A stretch of 64,000 nucleotides of DNA from Spiroplasma syrphidicola EA-1 (GCF_000400955.1 NC_021284.1:930001-994000); one strand, 5' to 3'; positions 23,128 through 34,759 are shown, counted from the stretch's first letter. The notes: a model not told the origin generated them from the sequence alone. Made by a program: numbers and translations.

Positions 23128-24122
23128 TAAACAACTACCATTCCTGGGGTTACTGCTTTTGCTTTTAACAATTCTGTTAACTCTTGGTCTAATTTTAAAA
23201 TTGAAATTGAAAAACCAGGCATTTCAAGGGCCGTCATATAGTTTCCAACAAAAGTTTTTTCACAAGTAACTTGATCAGCTGCTAGTAATTTTAAGGTTTT
23301 ACGAGCAACAATTGATAATTCCATCAAGGGAGTCCCCCCCAAACCATTAATCATTACCCCAACATGATCATTTGCTGTTAATTTCAAGTGGTCTTTAATT
23401 TTTTGGTAAAGGTCTGTCACAAATTCATCAACTGGTTTAATGGTTGTTTTAGCCACTCCTGGTTCCCCATGAATTCCTAACCCAATTTCAACTTCATTAT
23501 CAGCTAAAATAAAACTTTTTTTCCCATTGGCAGGAACTGTACAGGCATCAGCACTAATGCCGTAACTTCCTAAATTGGCAATAACTTTTTCAGCTACACG
23601 CTTCACTTCTGCTAACGAAGCCCCTGTTTCGGCTTTGGCACCGGCAATTTTATGGACAAAAATAGTTCCGGCAATTCCTCGTTTTCCTGTTGTGAAAGTA
23701 CTATTTTCAAGGGCAAGATCATCATTAACAATAACATAATCACAAGTATAACCTTCTGATTGGGCCATTTCCATTGCCATTTCAAAGTTCATTACATCCC
23801 CGGTATAGTTTTTAATGATTAGTAATGTTCCTTGTTTTGTTCCCACGGCATGAATTGCGGAAATAACTTGGTCAGGGGTTGGGGATGTAAAAATTTCCCC
23901 ACAAACAGCAGCATCAAGCATCCCTTCCCCCACATAACCAGCATGGGCAGGCTCATGACCAGAACCTCCGCCACTAATCAGGGCAACTTTATTATTTTTT
24001 TTATTCTTGCGAATAATAATATTAAAGCCATCAATTCGTTCTAGGGTTGCTGGGTTAGCTAACGTAATCCCTTCTAGCATTTCTGGAACAATATCGTTGA
24101 TATTATTAATAAACTTTTTCAA
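23127..24122 (-). CDS. dhaK: DhaK, dihydroxyacetone-binding subunit
   Basis: 331 residues. Binds dihydroxyacetone as a hemiaminal to a histidine, seen in GLGIHGEPG near residue 217. GGGSGHEPAHAGYVGEGML and NYTGDVMNFEMA are family hallmarks. I chose TTG at 24122, eight bases after GGAAGGA, because it begins MKKFINN as in homologues; ATG at 24131 sits on the ribosome-binding site. The operon dhaK-dhaL-dhaM would feed DHA into the triose-phosphate pool; no dhaR or glycerol dehydrogenase is in view. Confidence 0.94.
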   Translation of the reverse strand: MKKFINNINDIVPEMLEGITLANPATLERIDGFNIIIRKNKKNNKVALISGGGSGHEPAHAGYVGEGMLDAAVCGEIFTSPTPDQVISAIHAVGTKQGTLLIIKNYTGDVMNFEMAMEMAQSEGYTCDYVIVNDDLALENSTFTTGKRGIAGTIFVHKIAGAKAETGASLAEVKRVAEKVIANLGSYGISADACTVPANGKKSFILADNEVEIGLGIHGEPGVAKTTIKPVDEFVTDLYQKIKDHLKLTANDHVGVMINGLGGTPLMELSIVARKTLKLLAADQVTCEKTFVGNYMTALEMPGFSISILKLDQELTELLKAKAVTPGMVVV

Positions 24123-24193
24123 TATTATCATCCTTCCTAGACATAGGCTGTATGTCACCATTATTTTAACTCTAAACATGCTGTTTTGAAAGA

Positions 24194-24229
24194 AAAAAAG
24201 TTTTATTATTTGGATAATAAAACTTTTTT
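24194..24229 (-). terminator. Terminator after the repeat-protein operon
   Basis: 16-bp perfect stem AAAAAAGTTTTATTAT / ATAATAAAACTTTTTT with a 4-base loop, 30 bases after the stop at 24259, T-run on the minus strand. Confidence 0.88.
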
Positions 24230-24258
24230 GAAAAATATTTTCCAGAAATTATCAGTAA

Positions 24259-26418
24259 CTAATTGACTGTCCACTCTTCATATTGATAGATTTTTTTAAT
24301 AACACTATTAACATCGTTATCATAGAAAACGAAAGGAATAACTTGTCCATTTGTGGCACTATAATTATATAAATAGATTGCTTTTTCTAACGTATTAACA
24401 CTAGAACTTAATTTCGCATTGGCTTTTACAGCAGCTAAAGCTAAGTCTTGGGATGGATAGTAAATAAATTTACCCCCTTGATTTGGATCTTCAATTCGAT
24501 AGACATTATAGCGACCATCAGAAATTGTTAAATCTCATGATCTTTTCACATTTGGATCTCATGAACTAATTTCTTTTTTATGAATAAATTTTGAAGTTAA
24601 TTGAATTTTATTAGTTAACTGACGAATGGCGTCTTCTGCACTAGCACTGGCAACTTCTTCATTACCAAAAGCATCATAGGCAATAAATTGTTTACGAAGA
24701 GTTTTATTATCGTTAATAATCTGTTTTTCTTTCGCTTCTTCTAATGTTGGAGCTAACATTTTCCCCTGGCGATCAGAAATATCAGGGTCTGGTGAATATG
24801 AGTACATTAGTTTACTTTGAAAGTTACCTTCTAAATATAAAAATTTATCTAACTGTTCTTTTGTTGCTAAAAAGTCATTACGTAATTGATAAACAGTTTT
24901 CCCTTCAACTGTTACAGGATTTTCTAATAATTTAGCTTTAATTTCAACTCAGTGTAAATAACTTTCAATTAAAGATTGACTATAACCCTTACTATAATTA
25001 ATATCATAAGCTTTATCTTTATAAATAAACCCTTTTGATCCTTCCCCATCAAAGACAACATTTTTAATATAATTACCGTTTTTAATGTCATCGTATGTTA
25101 CTTGGCGATTGTCATTAACCCCAAAATTTGTAATTACACTATTGAAATATTTATCATATCATTCATTATAAAATTTATTTTTTTCTTCAGTTGTAATATT
25201 ATCTGGTGAATAAACCCCTTGTTTTTCTGGGGTTACATCTAAGAATTGATCATCATGCTTATCTGGATTTGAGTATAATTTAATTTTTCCCGTTGATTGA
25301 TCAGCATAACTATAATCATTTAAATTTGGAGCTGGAGTTTTGCCTCCACCTTTGCTTCATTTTGTTGGGACAAGATTTATTTTTACTTTTACTTGTTGAC
25401 CATTTTTATAACCTTCTAAAGTTGTTGTTTTATATCTTCAACCAAATCCAGGAGTTCCTTCAGTTCCTTCACCTCATTTGGCATTTTTAAACCCATTGAT
25501 TACTTCTTGTCCACTATTATACTTAACATTAAGTGGTTCAAAAGTAAAAGCACTTCCAGCCCAATAATCAGTTGCACCTCCTATTGCCTTACCATTTTTA
25601 TCAAAATATTGAACTGTAATTCGGTTACTTGCTGAGGGTGCAATAGACAATTTATACTGCGTTTCAGACTCAGTGATTTGATTATAATAATCCCCATTTC
25701 AATCTTTTTGGAAATCTTTTTTTAATAAATCATAAATTAATTTGCTATCCCCTTTTTCAATAATGGGGTTTTGTAAGGGGCTCTGAGTTAATGATTCATT
25801 AATATTTGCATAATACCCTTCATCCATTAAAGATAATAAAGCATTGATATCTTTATCATTAAAGACATTATAATATTGATTTTGATAAATATAATATAAC
25901 GATTTATTAATTTTCATATTATACTTTTCATTAATTTTGGCTTCTTCTGGGGTATCAAATCAGTAAAACCCATCATAACTATATTGAGCTTTAACATGAC
26001 CTTTATTAACATAAGTATCAAGAGCTGCTTGGCGACTATATGCCACATTCCCAAAGGCATCACGATATAGTTGTTTAAAATTATTTAAGTCAGCATCATA
26101 GATTTTTGTTTCATCTAATGTCATATGTTCATAATTTTTAATAATTTTATTGGGATTAGAAGAAGTTAAGATAGAAGTTACTTTATTGTTTTGTAAGAGG
26201 TATTCATTTAATGCTTCATCTGAATAAAAAGTTTGTCCATCAAATTCACTGTACTTAACTTGCCCCCCATAAATACTATTTTTGAAAATATCTTCACGTA
26301 AAATTTCTGGATCAATGATTCGTTGATTACTATTATCGTTTAGCGCATAATAAGTCATTGTTGTCATTGATGGGGTTACTGTTATTAAAGAAGATGCTAA
26401 AGCTATTAATCGTAACAT
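24259..26418 (-). CDS. Large repeat-bearing surface protein (second of pair)
   Basis: 719 residues. It opens with a hydrophobic segment (MLRLIALASSLITVTP, about 1-20) that may be a signal or anchor. The body is rich in Tyr, Asn and Asp, with degenerate copies of an aromatic-Gly-aromatic motif: EFDGQTFYSDEALNEYL, SYDGFYWFDTPEEA, DAFGNVAYSRQAALDTYV and DAFGNEEVASASAEDAIRQL. A non-repeat central region (about 250-330) contains Gly-rich stretches. Its ATG directly follows the TAA of the previous gene in the same frame. Repeat style recalls spiroplasma adhesion-related repeat proteins, but this is unverified. Many TGA codons are Trp, with TGG also used. Confidence 0.7.
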
Positions 26419-29217
26419 TTAATTCACAACCTTTCCATTTGCTTCTTTTGCACTTACTTGGACTGTATTTAATTCAACTCAGCGCATAAAATCATTTTCT
26501 GAGAAGAATTCATGTTTACCAAAAGCAAAGGTTTTGGCATTGGCATCAAAGTTTAACGTTTGATAGTTAACGTGATTTAGAACGTAATTCCATGCTTGCA
26601 TTGCGGACATAAAATATTTTTTATCACCAAAATAACTCAGTTCATAAACATCAAAGTTTAACCCAACATATTCTGATAAACTATCATAGTTTGATGTCGT
26701 AATTAAATCCGAATTAATAACAGCTTTACTATCAATAATTTCGTTATTTTTTACAAAATCTTGAATTTCAGTTAGGGAATCAGCCAAAATATTTTTCCCA
26801 GTTTTTGTTGTATACTGATATGAAACATTAAAATTAGATTGCGCAACATTTTCTTTTAAACTGGCTAACGCTTCTTGTTGAGTTTCAAAATAATGACCAA
26901 AACCATCTAAGTAAAATTCTTTCTTATTTGGAACAAAATATTTATCAAACATTTCCTTCACAAATTTATTTTTTTCTTCACTTAATTTCGTATCATAATC
27001 CGCTTGGGTAATACAATCATCATCATTTGAAGTAGTTCCACAAATATTGGCATCACTAATTTGTGATGGTAAAATATAGGGAATATCTTGGGCCATAATA
27101 CTCATCATTAATTTTTTATTAGGAACATAACGTTCAGGGTGTAAATAAATTGCTTCAATTAAATCATTTTTGGCATTTTCTTTTGATAAATAATAATGAT
27201 CATTAAATTCATATAGTTTTTGATCTTTTGTTTCTAAATCACTTGGTAACATGTATTTTAAAGCTGATGCTGATAATTCCGTAATTTTAGTTTGCGGTTG
27301 TGGTGTTTTTAAATCAATTCCTAAAACGGGAATTCGGAAAGTTGGTACCATGTAATATAGGGAATGTTCATTGTCAATTTTAAATTCTAATGTCTTTAAT
27401 GAAATAAGACTAAGAGCTTTTGAAATTTCTCATACCGCAGCAAAACCTTTAAAAAAAGCGCCAATTGCCCGTGGTTGAATTTTTTGGCTATTTTTATTAT
27501 TAATATGCATTTTATCACTGATTTCAGAGGCTTTATCATTTAGCCCGCCATTAATTTTATCTTTAATTTCACCACGATTTTCTTGTACTTTTGCATCAGT
27601 AGTATTTTTCTTTTTATAATTCTCTTTAATTTGATCAGCTAACCCACTAACACCATTAATCATTCCAACAACATTATCAATTGCATTCTCAATTTTTTGT
27701 AAAGCATTAACTACTGCTTGCTTATCGCTGTTGCTTTCAAAAAAGGCTGTTTCGTTTAAGAATAGATTATATATATCTTCAAATCCAATTGTTGAATTCA
27801 ATAAAAAATCTGCTCCTAAGTTATTTTCTAAATCATCATTTTCAAATAAAAATGTCATAGTTTCTCGATTATTATTTAAAATCTCAACAATAATTTCTTT
27901 AAATAACTGTTCTAATTGTTTAACATCACTTTCAACTGATGAAGCATAAACTTTTTGATAAGTTAACATTCGTTTCATTGCTACTAATAATTTATGAAAA
28001 TCAGTAAAAGTTGGGTCAGTAATATCTCCTAAACCTATGGTTGAATCTGATAAAAGTTGATTAGAAATATTTAAGGTATAAAATAACTCTTTTATTTTAT
28101 TAATATTCTTTAAACTTAAGATTTTATTCTTATTTAATCATTCTAGAAAATGGAGCAAATTATTCGTATTCCAATCAGTATATTTTTCTACTTTTTCTTC
28201 ATAAAGATAAGTAGTAATATCATTTACTACCCCAGATAATCCAGCAAATAACAAAAGGGATGGGGTATAAGAACTAACCTCTTCAAACTTAGCACCTGTT
28301 AATTTTTGACTAGTTTCTACATACTTAGGTCCAACAAAAAAACCTTGACCTGTTGAGGCACGATCATGAGAAATTCAGTATGAATTTTTATCAGGATTAA
28401 CTACTTCTTTAACATATTTATTAACGGTATATTCATCAATATTCGCTATTACTGTCTTATATTCGGAGTAATTATAATCCGAAAAATACTGTCCTTGATA
28501 TTCAAAACCATTTTTTATCCCATTACGTAATCAAGATTTTATTTCTTTCTCAGTTTGACAAATTGTTCCTTGAATATAACAAGCTGTTTTACTATTATCA
28601 CTATTTTCTAATTTTTTCTTAATTGAATTTTCATATAACTCTCTTGCTTCATATTCATTGTAACGAAGTTCTCCTTCAATGTTATAAACTTTTTGATAAT
28701 TTTGGAAAGTACTTAAAGCATCATTTTTATTTAAATAGGCACTCCCATCATTACCACGATATACTGTTACAGGTTGTTCATATGAGGCAGAAATTACATC
28801 TCGTGATAATTCACCACTACTATTAATAGTATAATTACCTGGGTTTCTAATTGTTTTAACTTTATTAATTGGAAATTTTTGATTTAAATATTTGTTTAAG
28901 GCTTCTTTTGTTCCAAAAGTTTGACCATCAAACAAATAATTATTTGTATTATAACCAAGAGAACGAGTATTAGCCCCACTACGAGCATAATTAGCAACAC
29001 TTTCTTGCGAACTAAAATATTTATCATCAAATTTATAATAAATTTCTTGACCATGATTTCTAGTTGCCAAAATAGTTCCTGTTGTAATCCCTGTTCCCCC
29101 AATTAAAATTATTGTTGATACAAAACTAATAAATCGCTTTGATTTTCAAAGTGGCTTTTGACCAGACTTAAAAATGCGCTCAATAATCTCTCGAGCATTT
29201 AAATTCTTACTCTTCAT
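26419..29217 (-). CDS. Large repeat-bearing surface protein (first of pair)
   Basis: 932 residues. A basic cytoplasmic N-terminus (about 1-28) precedes one transmembrane helix (about 29-50, FISFVSTIILIGG), and the rest is probably exterior. At least seven copies of a motif of the form Y-x-F-x-G-x-x-F-x-S-x-x-E-A occur: NYLFDGQTFGTKEALNKYL, EYQGQYFSDYNYSEY, FYLDGFGHYFETQQEALASL, YFGDKKYFMSAMQAW and others. A middle segment (about 330-560) is helical. Two cysteine pairs (CYIQGTIC, and CGTTSNDDDC near 740) are notable. Start after GAGGT. It lies 91 bases after the lipoprotein stop, and the next gene begins immediately after its TAA. Confidence 0.75.
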
Positions 29218-29308
29218 TTTTTAAACCTCTGTTCTTCTAGTTTTGTAAGATTATTATAAAAATTAAATTTAAATATTAAAGTTGATTATTTTATTAAGAC
29301 TTGATTAT

Positions 29309-30388
29309 TTAGTCTTCATAAATGACTCCAAAAGCTATTTTTTCATCAATAGTTGAGTTTGCTGATATTCCTTGATATTTTAATCTAGTTTTAACATTTA
29401 AAATTAATATTCCATTATCATAATATTGTGATCCGTATACATATTTTAACTCACTATTATTTTTAAGATCAGTCGCTAAAATAGCCTTGTCTAAACTTAT
29501 TTCAAATTGAACATCATCAAAAACAGTTGGCATAAACATTTTTATATCAAGAATAGAATTATTTTTTAAAAATTTATTCATAATATTGGATTTAATAATA
29601 TTTAATTTATCATAAAAAATATTATTATCATTGTAAATTTGCTCTACTAAATCGTGATTAGGAAAATTATCTTTTTCAAAACCGATACGCATTGCAAAAT
29701 CTGGCATAAATAAAAATTTGCGATAACTACCATTATTTGAAATTATAGCACTACTATGGTTTAAAATTTCTGTTAAATAATTTAGTCTTCTTTGATTATC
29801 AGAAATAAAATTATCATTTTTAAATAAAATTTGATTTTGTAATTTTGAACCTAAAATCTTATATTGACCAAATAATGAACCATTATAATATGATAATACC
29901 CCACTTGTAACTGGAGGTTGCACAGGATTTGCTGCTTGAATTTCAGATAATGCTATATTCTGCAATTGATTCAAATTATACGCAACATCATAAATAATAT
30001 TTGCAGCTTCCCCATTTTTAATAGTTTCTCTTAAATCTGAAATTTTATTTTCAAAGGAAATAGTTGCAGATAAACTAAAATCAGGATAAACGTCCAATAA
30101 AGTTGGAATATCTTTAATTAATTGTTTCATTACTAAGTCAGTAATTAATTTATTAAAAAATGTTCATTTATAATCTAAATTTGAGTTAATAAAATATTCA
30201 ATATTTTCCTCTGATTGATCATAATCTATAATTCAATCATCATCAAATACTATTTGATGTTGTAAAGACTTTTTAATTTTGTCATGAATAGTTTCTTGAC
30301 TAACTGGCTTTGCTCCACAACCAATAACTGGCGTAACACTTGTTCCAACTAATGAAACAACCCCTAACAATGATAATAACTTTTTCAT
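29309..30388 (-). CDS. Lipoprotein upstream of the repeat proteins
   Basis: 359 residues. Signal peptide with lipobox VIGC, so Cys24 should carry the lipid and the protein should face outward. The rest has no motif I recognise; it is hydrophilic, with strand-rich segments at the C-terminus (YYDNGILILNVKTRLKY). TGA Trp codons at several sites hide the first 86 codons in a standard reading. Probably transcribed together with the two repeat proteins, which suggests a surface complex; only a weak hairpin (AAGACT / AGTCTT) separates them. Confidence 0.75.
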
Positions 30389-30788
30389 TAATGTAATATT
30401 TCCTTTCTTTATATTTAAATTTTTTTATTATTCTTACAAAACAATAATTTCTTAATATTTAATTAATATTAAGATCTAAAATTAATTTTTATTTTAATAC
30501 ATCTTGATACTTTGATACTCTTGGTAATTTTTATTACTAAATTTATATATTATTTTAAAATTCAATAATAACTCCTAGCATAAATTTCATGATGACATAA
30601 AATATGTCTTTTTTATCTTAACATATTTTAGATAATAAAATATTTAATTTTATATATTTTTACTTAAAAAAAATAATTATTTTGAAAAAATTTACCAAAA
30701 ATTAATGCAAGAAAAAATTGATATAAAGTGAAAACTTTAAAGTATTACTTAGTATCATATAAACTAAATAATTATTATAGCTTAAATA
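30389..30788. other. Non-coding AT-rich stretch
   Basis: About 400 bases without a credible gene on either strand. It includes the leader of the lipoprotein at 30388 (AAAGGAAA ribosome-binding site) and a short inverted repeat GACATA-AAA-TATGTC at 30594-30608 followed by T residues on the plus strand. There is also a tandem TTGATACT TTGATACT near 30504-30519. I could not place a confident promoter. Confidence 0.5.
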
Positions 30789-30814
30789 AAAAAATAGTTT
30801 TAAAACTATTTTTT
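30789..30814 (-). terminator. Terminator of the 186-residue lipoprotein
   Basis: Perfect 13-bp inverted repeat AAAAAATAGTTTT / AAAACTATTTTTT, 12 bases after the stop codon. Confidence 0.8.
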
Positions 30815-30825
30815 ACTAAGATATT

Positions 30826-31386
30826 TTATGCTTTTTTAGATTTAACAATTTCGGCATATATATAATAACCTGCTCAATAAAATGTAACATTTTGTTCTGT
30901 CTTATCTTTTATTGTAAAACTTGAACTAGTATATTGAATAGTTTTAAATATATAATTTAAATTTGTAGTTGGATCATGAATTGTTTTTCCAACTTGGTCT
31001 CTAATTTCGGCAAAGTCATCTTTAGTTTCAAAATCATTTTTAGAAAAAATGTCATTTTTATCTAAAGAAAAATATGGACTATCTTCTTGACTATTTTTAT
31101 TACCTAAAATACTAATACCTTCAATAGCATTACTAGAACTTGTATTTGCTGCATTCACAGCATAATTTGTAGCTTCTATCATACTATATTTCTTATTAGT
31201 TTTTGTGTTTATAAACTGAACACTTTCTGATTCATTAACATACATTAAATCTAATGCTGCACTATTTAATTTATCAACTGCTGCTTGAACAGCTGGGTCA
31301 CTTTTATTGTTATTACATGCTACTAGAGTTGTTGATACTGAAGCTGTTAAACTAACCGCTCCTAAAATTGCTAAAATTTTTTTCAT
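30826..31386 (-). CDS. Small lipoprotein
   Basis: 186 residues with a clear lipoprotein signal peptide (MKKILAILGAVSLTAS) and lipobox LVAC, Cys24 being the lipidated residue. The mature part is Asn/Ser/Asp/Thr-rich, begins CNNNKSDPAV and has no recognised domain. Size and leader are close to spiralin, the main spiroplasma surface lipoprotein, but I see no convincing similarity in the mature region. It has its own promoter with a palindrome at the expected start, and its own terminator. Confidence 0.8.
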
Positions 31387-31508
31387 CTTTTTTAAACTCT
31401 CTTTCTAATGTTACAAACAAAAAGCCAAAATAATTAAATTTTAAACTAAATTTATTCTTTGGCACAATGATCTTGGTAAAATTTTGAAATTATGTTTAGT
31501 AACTATTT

Positions 31509-31527
31509 TTTATGGATGTTCCATAAA
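31509..31527. promoter_or_regulatory. Candidate operator palindrome
   Basis: TTTATGGA-TGT-TCCATAAA, a perfect 8-bp inverted repeat with 3-base spacer, starting four bases beyond the -10 box of the lipoprotein promoter and thus covering its transcription start. Confidence 0.5.
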
Positions 31528-31530
31528 TTA

Positions 31531-31558
31531 AATATAACAAAATGGAAAAAAATAACAA
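31531..31558 (-). promoter_or_regulatory. Promoter of the small lipoprotein
   Basis: TTGTTA (31553-31558), 16-base spacer, TATATT (31531-31536) on the minus strand; about 145 bases upstream of the start codon. Confidence 0.55.
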
Positions 31559-31704
31559 TAGTTTGGACGATATTTATAAAAAATTTATAATTAATCTAAA
31601 CTTTGTAAAAATAAAATTATTGTATTAACAATAAATCGTGCTAAGATAAAAATAAATAGCAACAAAATTTTAATTCAACAAATTTTACTAATTAATAACA
31701 ATTT

Positions 31705-31721
31705 GGCGTGGGTTGGGTGGG
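31705..31721 (+). promoter_or_regulatory. G-rich leader element
   Basis: The segment contains GGGTTGGGTGGGT about 57 bases before the microprotein start, sharing GGGT-n-TGGGTGGGT with 19899-19920. Three G-triplets plus flanking GG are compatible with a G-rich fold. The rest of the 390-base gap (31387-31777) is AT-rich with no gene seen. Confidence 0.4.
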
Positions 31722-31777
31722 TATACTTAGTAACATATTACCTTTTAATTTTTCATTACAATTGGAGGAATATCACG

Positions 31778-31882
31778 ATGGAACATTGTAAAGATCATGA
31801 TCATGATCAACATGCAAAAATCATGGAAAAACTAACTGCGATTGAAACAAAGTTAGATAATTTTATTAAAAATCATAAATAA
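31778..31882 (+). CDS. His/Cys/Asp-rich 34-residue microprotein
   Basis: Short ORF with a good GGAGGAA ribosome-binding site at proper distance and a terminator directly after it. The first 12 residues hold four His, one Cys and three Asp (MEHCKDHDHDQH), a plausible metal-binding head. The remaining residues (IMEKLTAIETKLDNFI) form an amphipathic heptad-like helix that could mediate oligomerisation. It is convergent with the magnesium ATPase gene. Role in metal sensing or storage is inference. It may also be a small regulatory peptide. Confidence 0.6.
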   Translation: MEHCKDHDHDQHAKIMEKLTAIETKLDNFIKNHK

Positions 31883-31898
31883 ATTTTAATAATTAGAT

Positions 31899-31930
31899 AA
31901 AAAAGTTTACCAATCATAGTAAACTTTTTT
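31899..31930. terminator. Bidirectional terminator
   Basis: 12-bp stem AAAAAAGTTTAC / GTAAACTTTTTT with an 8-base loop, between the microprotein and the convergent mgtA. Confidence 0.92.
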
Positions 31931-31931
31931 A

Positions 31932-34661
31932 TTATAACCACCGTTTAAACAATTTGATATACAACATCTTGATACTTTGACTCATAATACAATAACCGAG
32001 AATCAAAGCAGTAAAGAAGGCAAAATAAATTGCAGGTAGCTTAACTAAACTTAAATTAATTGCCAATGGAGTAAATGGTAACGTGATTCCAATTGTAATA
32101 ACAGAGAACGTTGCCAATAATAATTGTCATGACGCCATTGATTGGAAGAATGGAACTTTTCTTGTTCGATACATTTGAACAATTAAAGTTTGTGTTACTA
32201 ATCCTTCCACAAATCATCCTGTTTGGAATAACATTACTTGGTCGGAGCTAATACTACTTGGATTACTTAAAACACCAAAGTAGTAACCCATTAAGACAAA
32301 GGTTAGAATGTCAAAGATTGAGGAGACTGGTCCGTTAATAAAGACAAACGGTAAAATATCTTTTGTTGTTCACCGCTGTGGGGTCTTTAAAAATTCCTGG
32401 TCAACCTTATCAAAAGCGACCGCTAATTGTGACATATCATATAATAAGTTTTGGAATAATAGTTGAATCGGGGCCATTGGTTGAAATGGTAATCAAGCCG
32501 AAGCCACTAAAATACTTAAAACATTTCCAAAGTTTGAAGCAATTGTAATTTTAATATATTTTAGAATATTTCCAAAAATTTTGCGCCCTTGAATAATTCC
32601 CTTTTCCAATACTAGCAATGATTTTTCTAACAAAATAATATCTGAAGCTTCCTTCGCAATATCGGTTGCATTATCAACAGAAATTGAAACATCACTTTGT
32701 CGTAAAACGGGAGCATCATTAATTCCATCCCCCATGAACCCAACAGTATGACCGTTTTGTTTTAAAGCTGTAATAATTTTTGCTTTTTGTAACGGATTTA
32801 ATTTAACAAAGATATTATTTTTTTCAACAACTTCTCGTAATTCAAACTCACTTAATTTTTCAATGTAATCCCCGCTAACTAACCCTTTAACATGCAAATT
32901 AACTCGATCACAAATTGCTCTTGTTACTTGCTCATTATCGCCGGTTAAGATTTTTAAATCCACCCCATTTTTATGTAACAACTGAACCATTTTTGCTGCG
33001 GAAGGTTTTGGTTTATCTAAAAAAGAAGCAAAGCCCATAAAAATTAAATTGCTTTCATCACCAGTTGAATAATAACTATCATCATTATGCCCAGCACTAT
33101 AAGCTAAACCTAACACCCTTAAACCTTGGGCGTTTAATTTATCAGCACTACTTTCAATCATTCGTAAATGATCATCAGTTAGTGGTTGCACTTTCCCTTG
33201 GTAGAAAATTTGCGTACAGTTTTTAACAACTTCCTCAATTGCCCCTTTACAAATTAAAGTATGGTCGCCATCCTCATCGGAAACAACGACTGTTAATTTT
33301 CGCCGATTAAAATCAAACGGAATCTCATCAATTTTCGTATAATGTTCTTTTAATAAACTAATATGATTTTTTTCAACATATTGAATAATTGCTTTGTCCA
33401 ATGGATTCTTTAACCCTGTTTGAAAGTAACTGTTTAAAAATAAGTAACTTAATAATTGTTTATCTTTTTTATTATCTAATAAATGATAATCAATTAATTC
33501 AATATTATCATTTGTTAATGTTCCTGTTTTATCAGTACATAAAATATCAATTGCTCCTAAGTTTTGAATTGATTCTAGTTTTTTAACAACAACTTTTGCC
33601 TTACTCATTTGACTAGCACCCCGGGCCAAGTTTGATGTTACAATCATTGGTAACATTTCTGGTGTTAAACCAACGGCAACAGTAATCGCAAATAATAAAG
33701 CTGAAATTCAATCATTTTTTGTTACCCCATTAATAACAAAAACAATTGGTACCATTACTAACATAAAACATAATAGTAATCATGTTGTTCGTTTGATCCC
33801 TTTGTTAAAACTAGTTGGGGGTTGTTTTTCCGAAATTGTTTTCGAAATAGTTGCATAATAAGTATCTTTCCCTACCCCAACAACAATACCAATCGCACTA
33901 CCAGAAATAACACTAGTACCAGTGTAACAAATATTTTGTAGTTCTAATAAACTTGGTTTATTTGGATTATAATTAGCATGCTTTTCAACTGGCATTGATT
34001 CTCCTGTTAAACTAGCTTGGTTAATAAATAAATCATTACTTCATAGAATTCGTACATCAGCTGGAACAAGGTCCCCACTAGATAAATAAATTAAGTCGCC
34101 TCGAACTAATTCATGAATTTCTAATTCCTTCGCTTCACGAATTAATGTTGTATTATTTTTAACAGAAACTTCATTCACTTTTTCATCATCTTCTAACCGA
34201 ATTACAGTAATTTTACTACTTACTAATTCTGTCAGTTTTTTTGTCACTAAGAAACTACGAATATCTTGAATATATGAAATTGTTGAACTAATAATAATCA
34301 TCGCAAAAATAATCCCAGTGGCAATTAATTCAAACTTGTCTCCGGCCATTAAGAAATAACTAAGCAAATTATAAGTAGCAATTGCCGCTAAAACAATATT
34401 AAAAGGATTTAATAAAACCTTTAATAACCGTAATAATCAATGAAATTTAATTTTTTCTTGTGAATTATCCCCAAACTTGTTTCCAACTTCTTTTGCATCT
34501 TCATAATTTAATCCAAATTTGGCAATTTCAAAATGCTCTAATATTTCTGATTGTGAAAACTGAGAAACTGCTTTAATTTCTTCTGTTTTAACAAATCCAA
34601 GATCTTTTTGATGATTTTTTGTTTTTCCTTTAAATTTGAATTTCATAACTTTTTTATCCAT
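31932..34661 (-). CDS. mgtA: MgtA-type magnesium-importing P-type ATPase
   Basis: Membrane ATPase of the P3B type that imports Mg2+. 909 residues in one frame under code 4. An N-terminal basic extension is followed by helices 1-2, the actuator domain with SLTGESMPVEK and helices 3-4 containing the diagnostic VGLTPEMLPMIV. The phosphorylation site is CTDKTGTLTND (Asp near residue 375), the hinge is GDGINDAPVL, and about six C-terminal helices end in KLFKRWL. The VGLTPEMLPM motif separates MgtA from calcium pumps. No known Mg-sensing leader is recognisable in the ~70-base 5' region. Confidence 0.92.
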
Positions 34662-34730
34662 TCGAAAGTCTTCTCTCTATTTATCAAATAACAACCAAGT
34701 AAAAATAATCACTTTTATTAAACTTTTTTT

Positions 34731-34759
34731 ATTTTAACGAAAAAACCTAGGGAAAGCAA
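34731..34759 (-). promoter_or_regulatory. mgtA promoter
   Basis: TTGCTT (34754-34759), 17-base spacer, TAAAAT (34731-34736) on the minus strand, about 70 bases before the start codon. Confidence 0.65.

Noticed and set aside
30594-30608. GACATA-AAA-TATGTC followed by T residues on the plus strand
   Set aside because: No plus-strand gene ends here; stem is short, so I do not call a terminator.
30499-31980. 17-base exact repeat (30499-30515 and 31964-31980, the latter inside mgtA)
   Set aside because: In 64 kb of strongly AT-rich DNA a few such matches are expected by chance; no extension beyond 17 bases.
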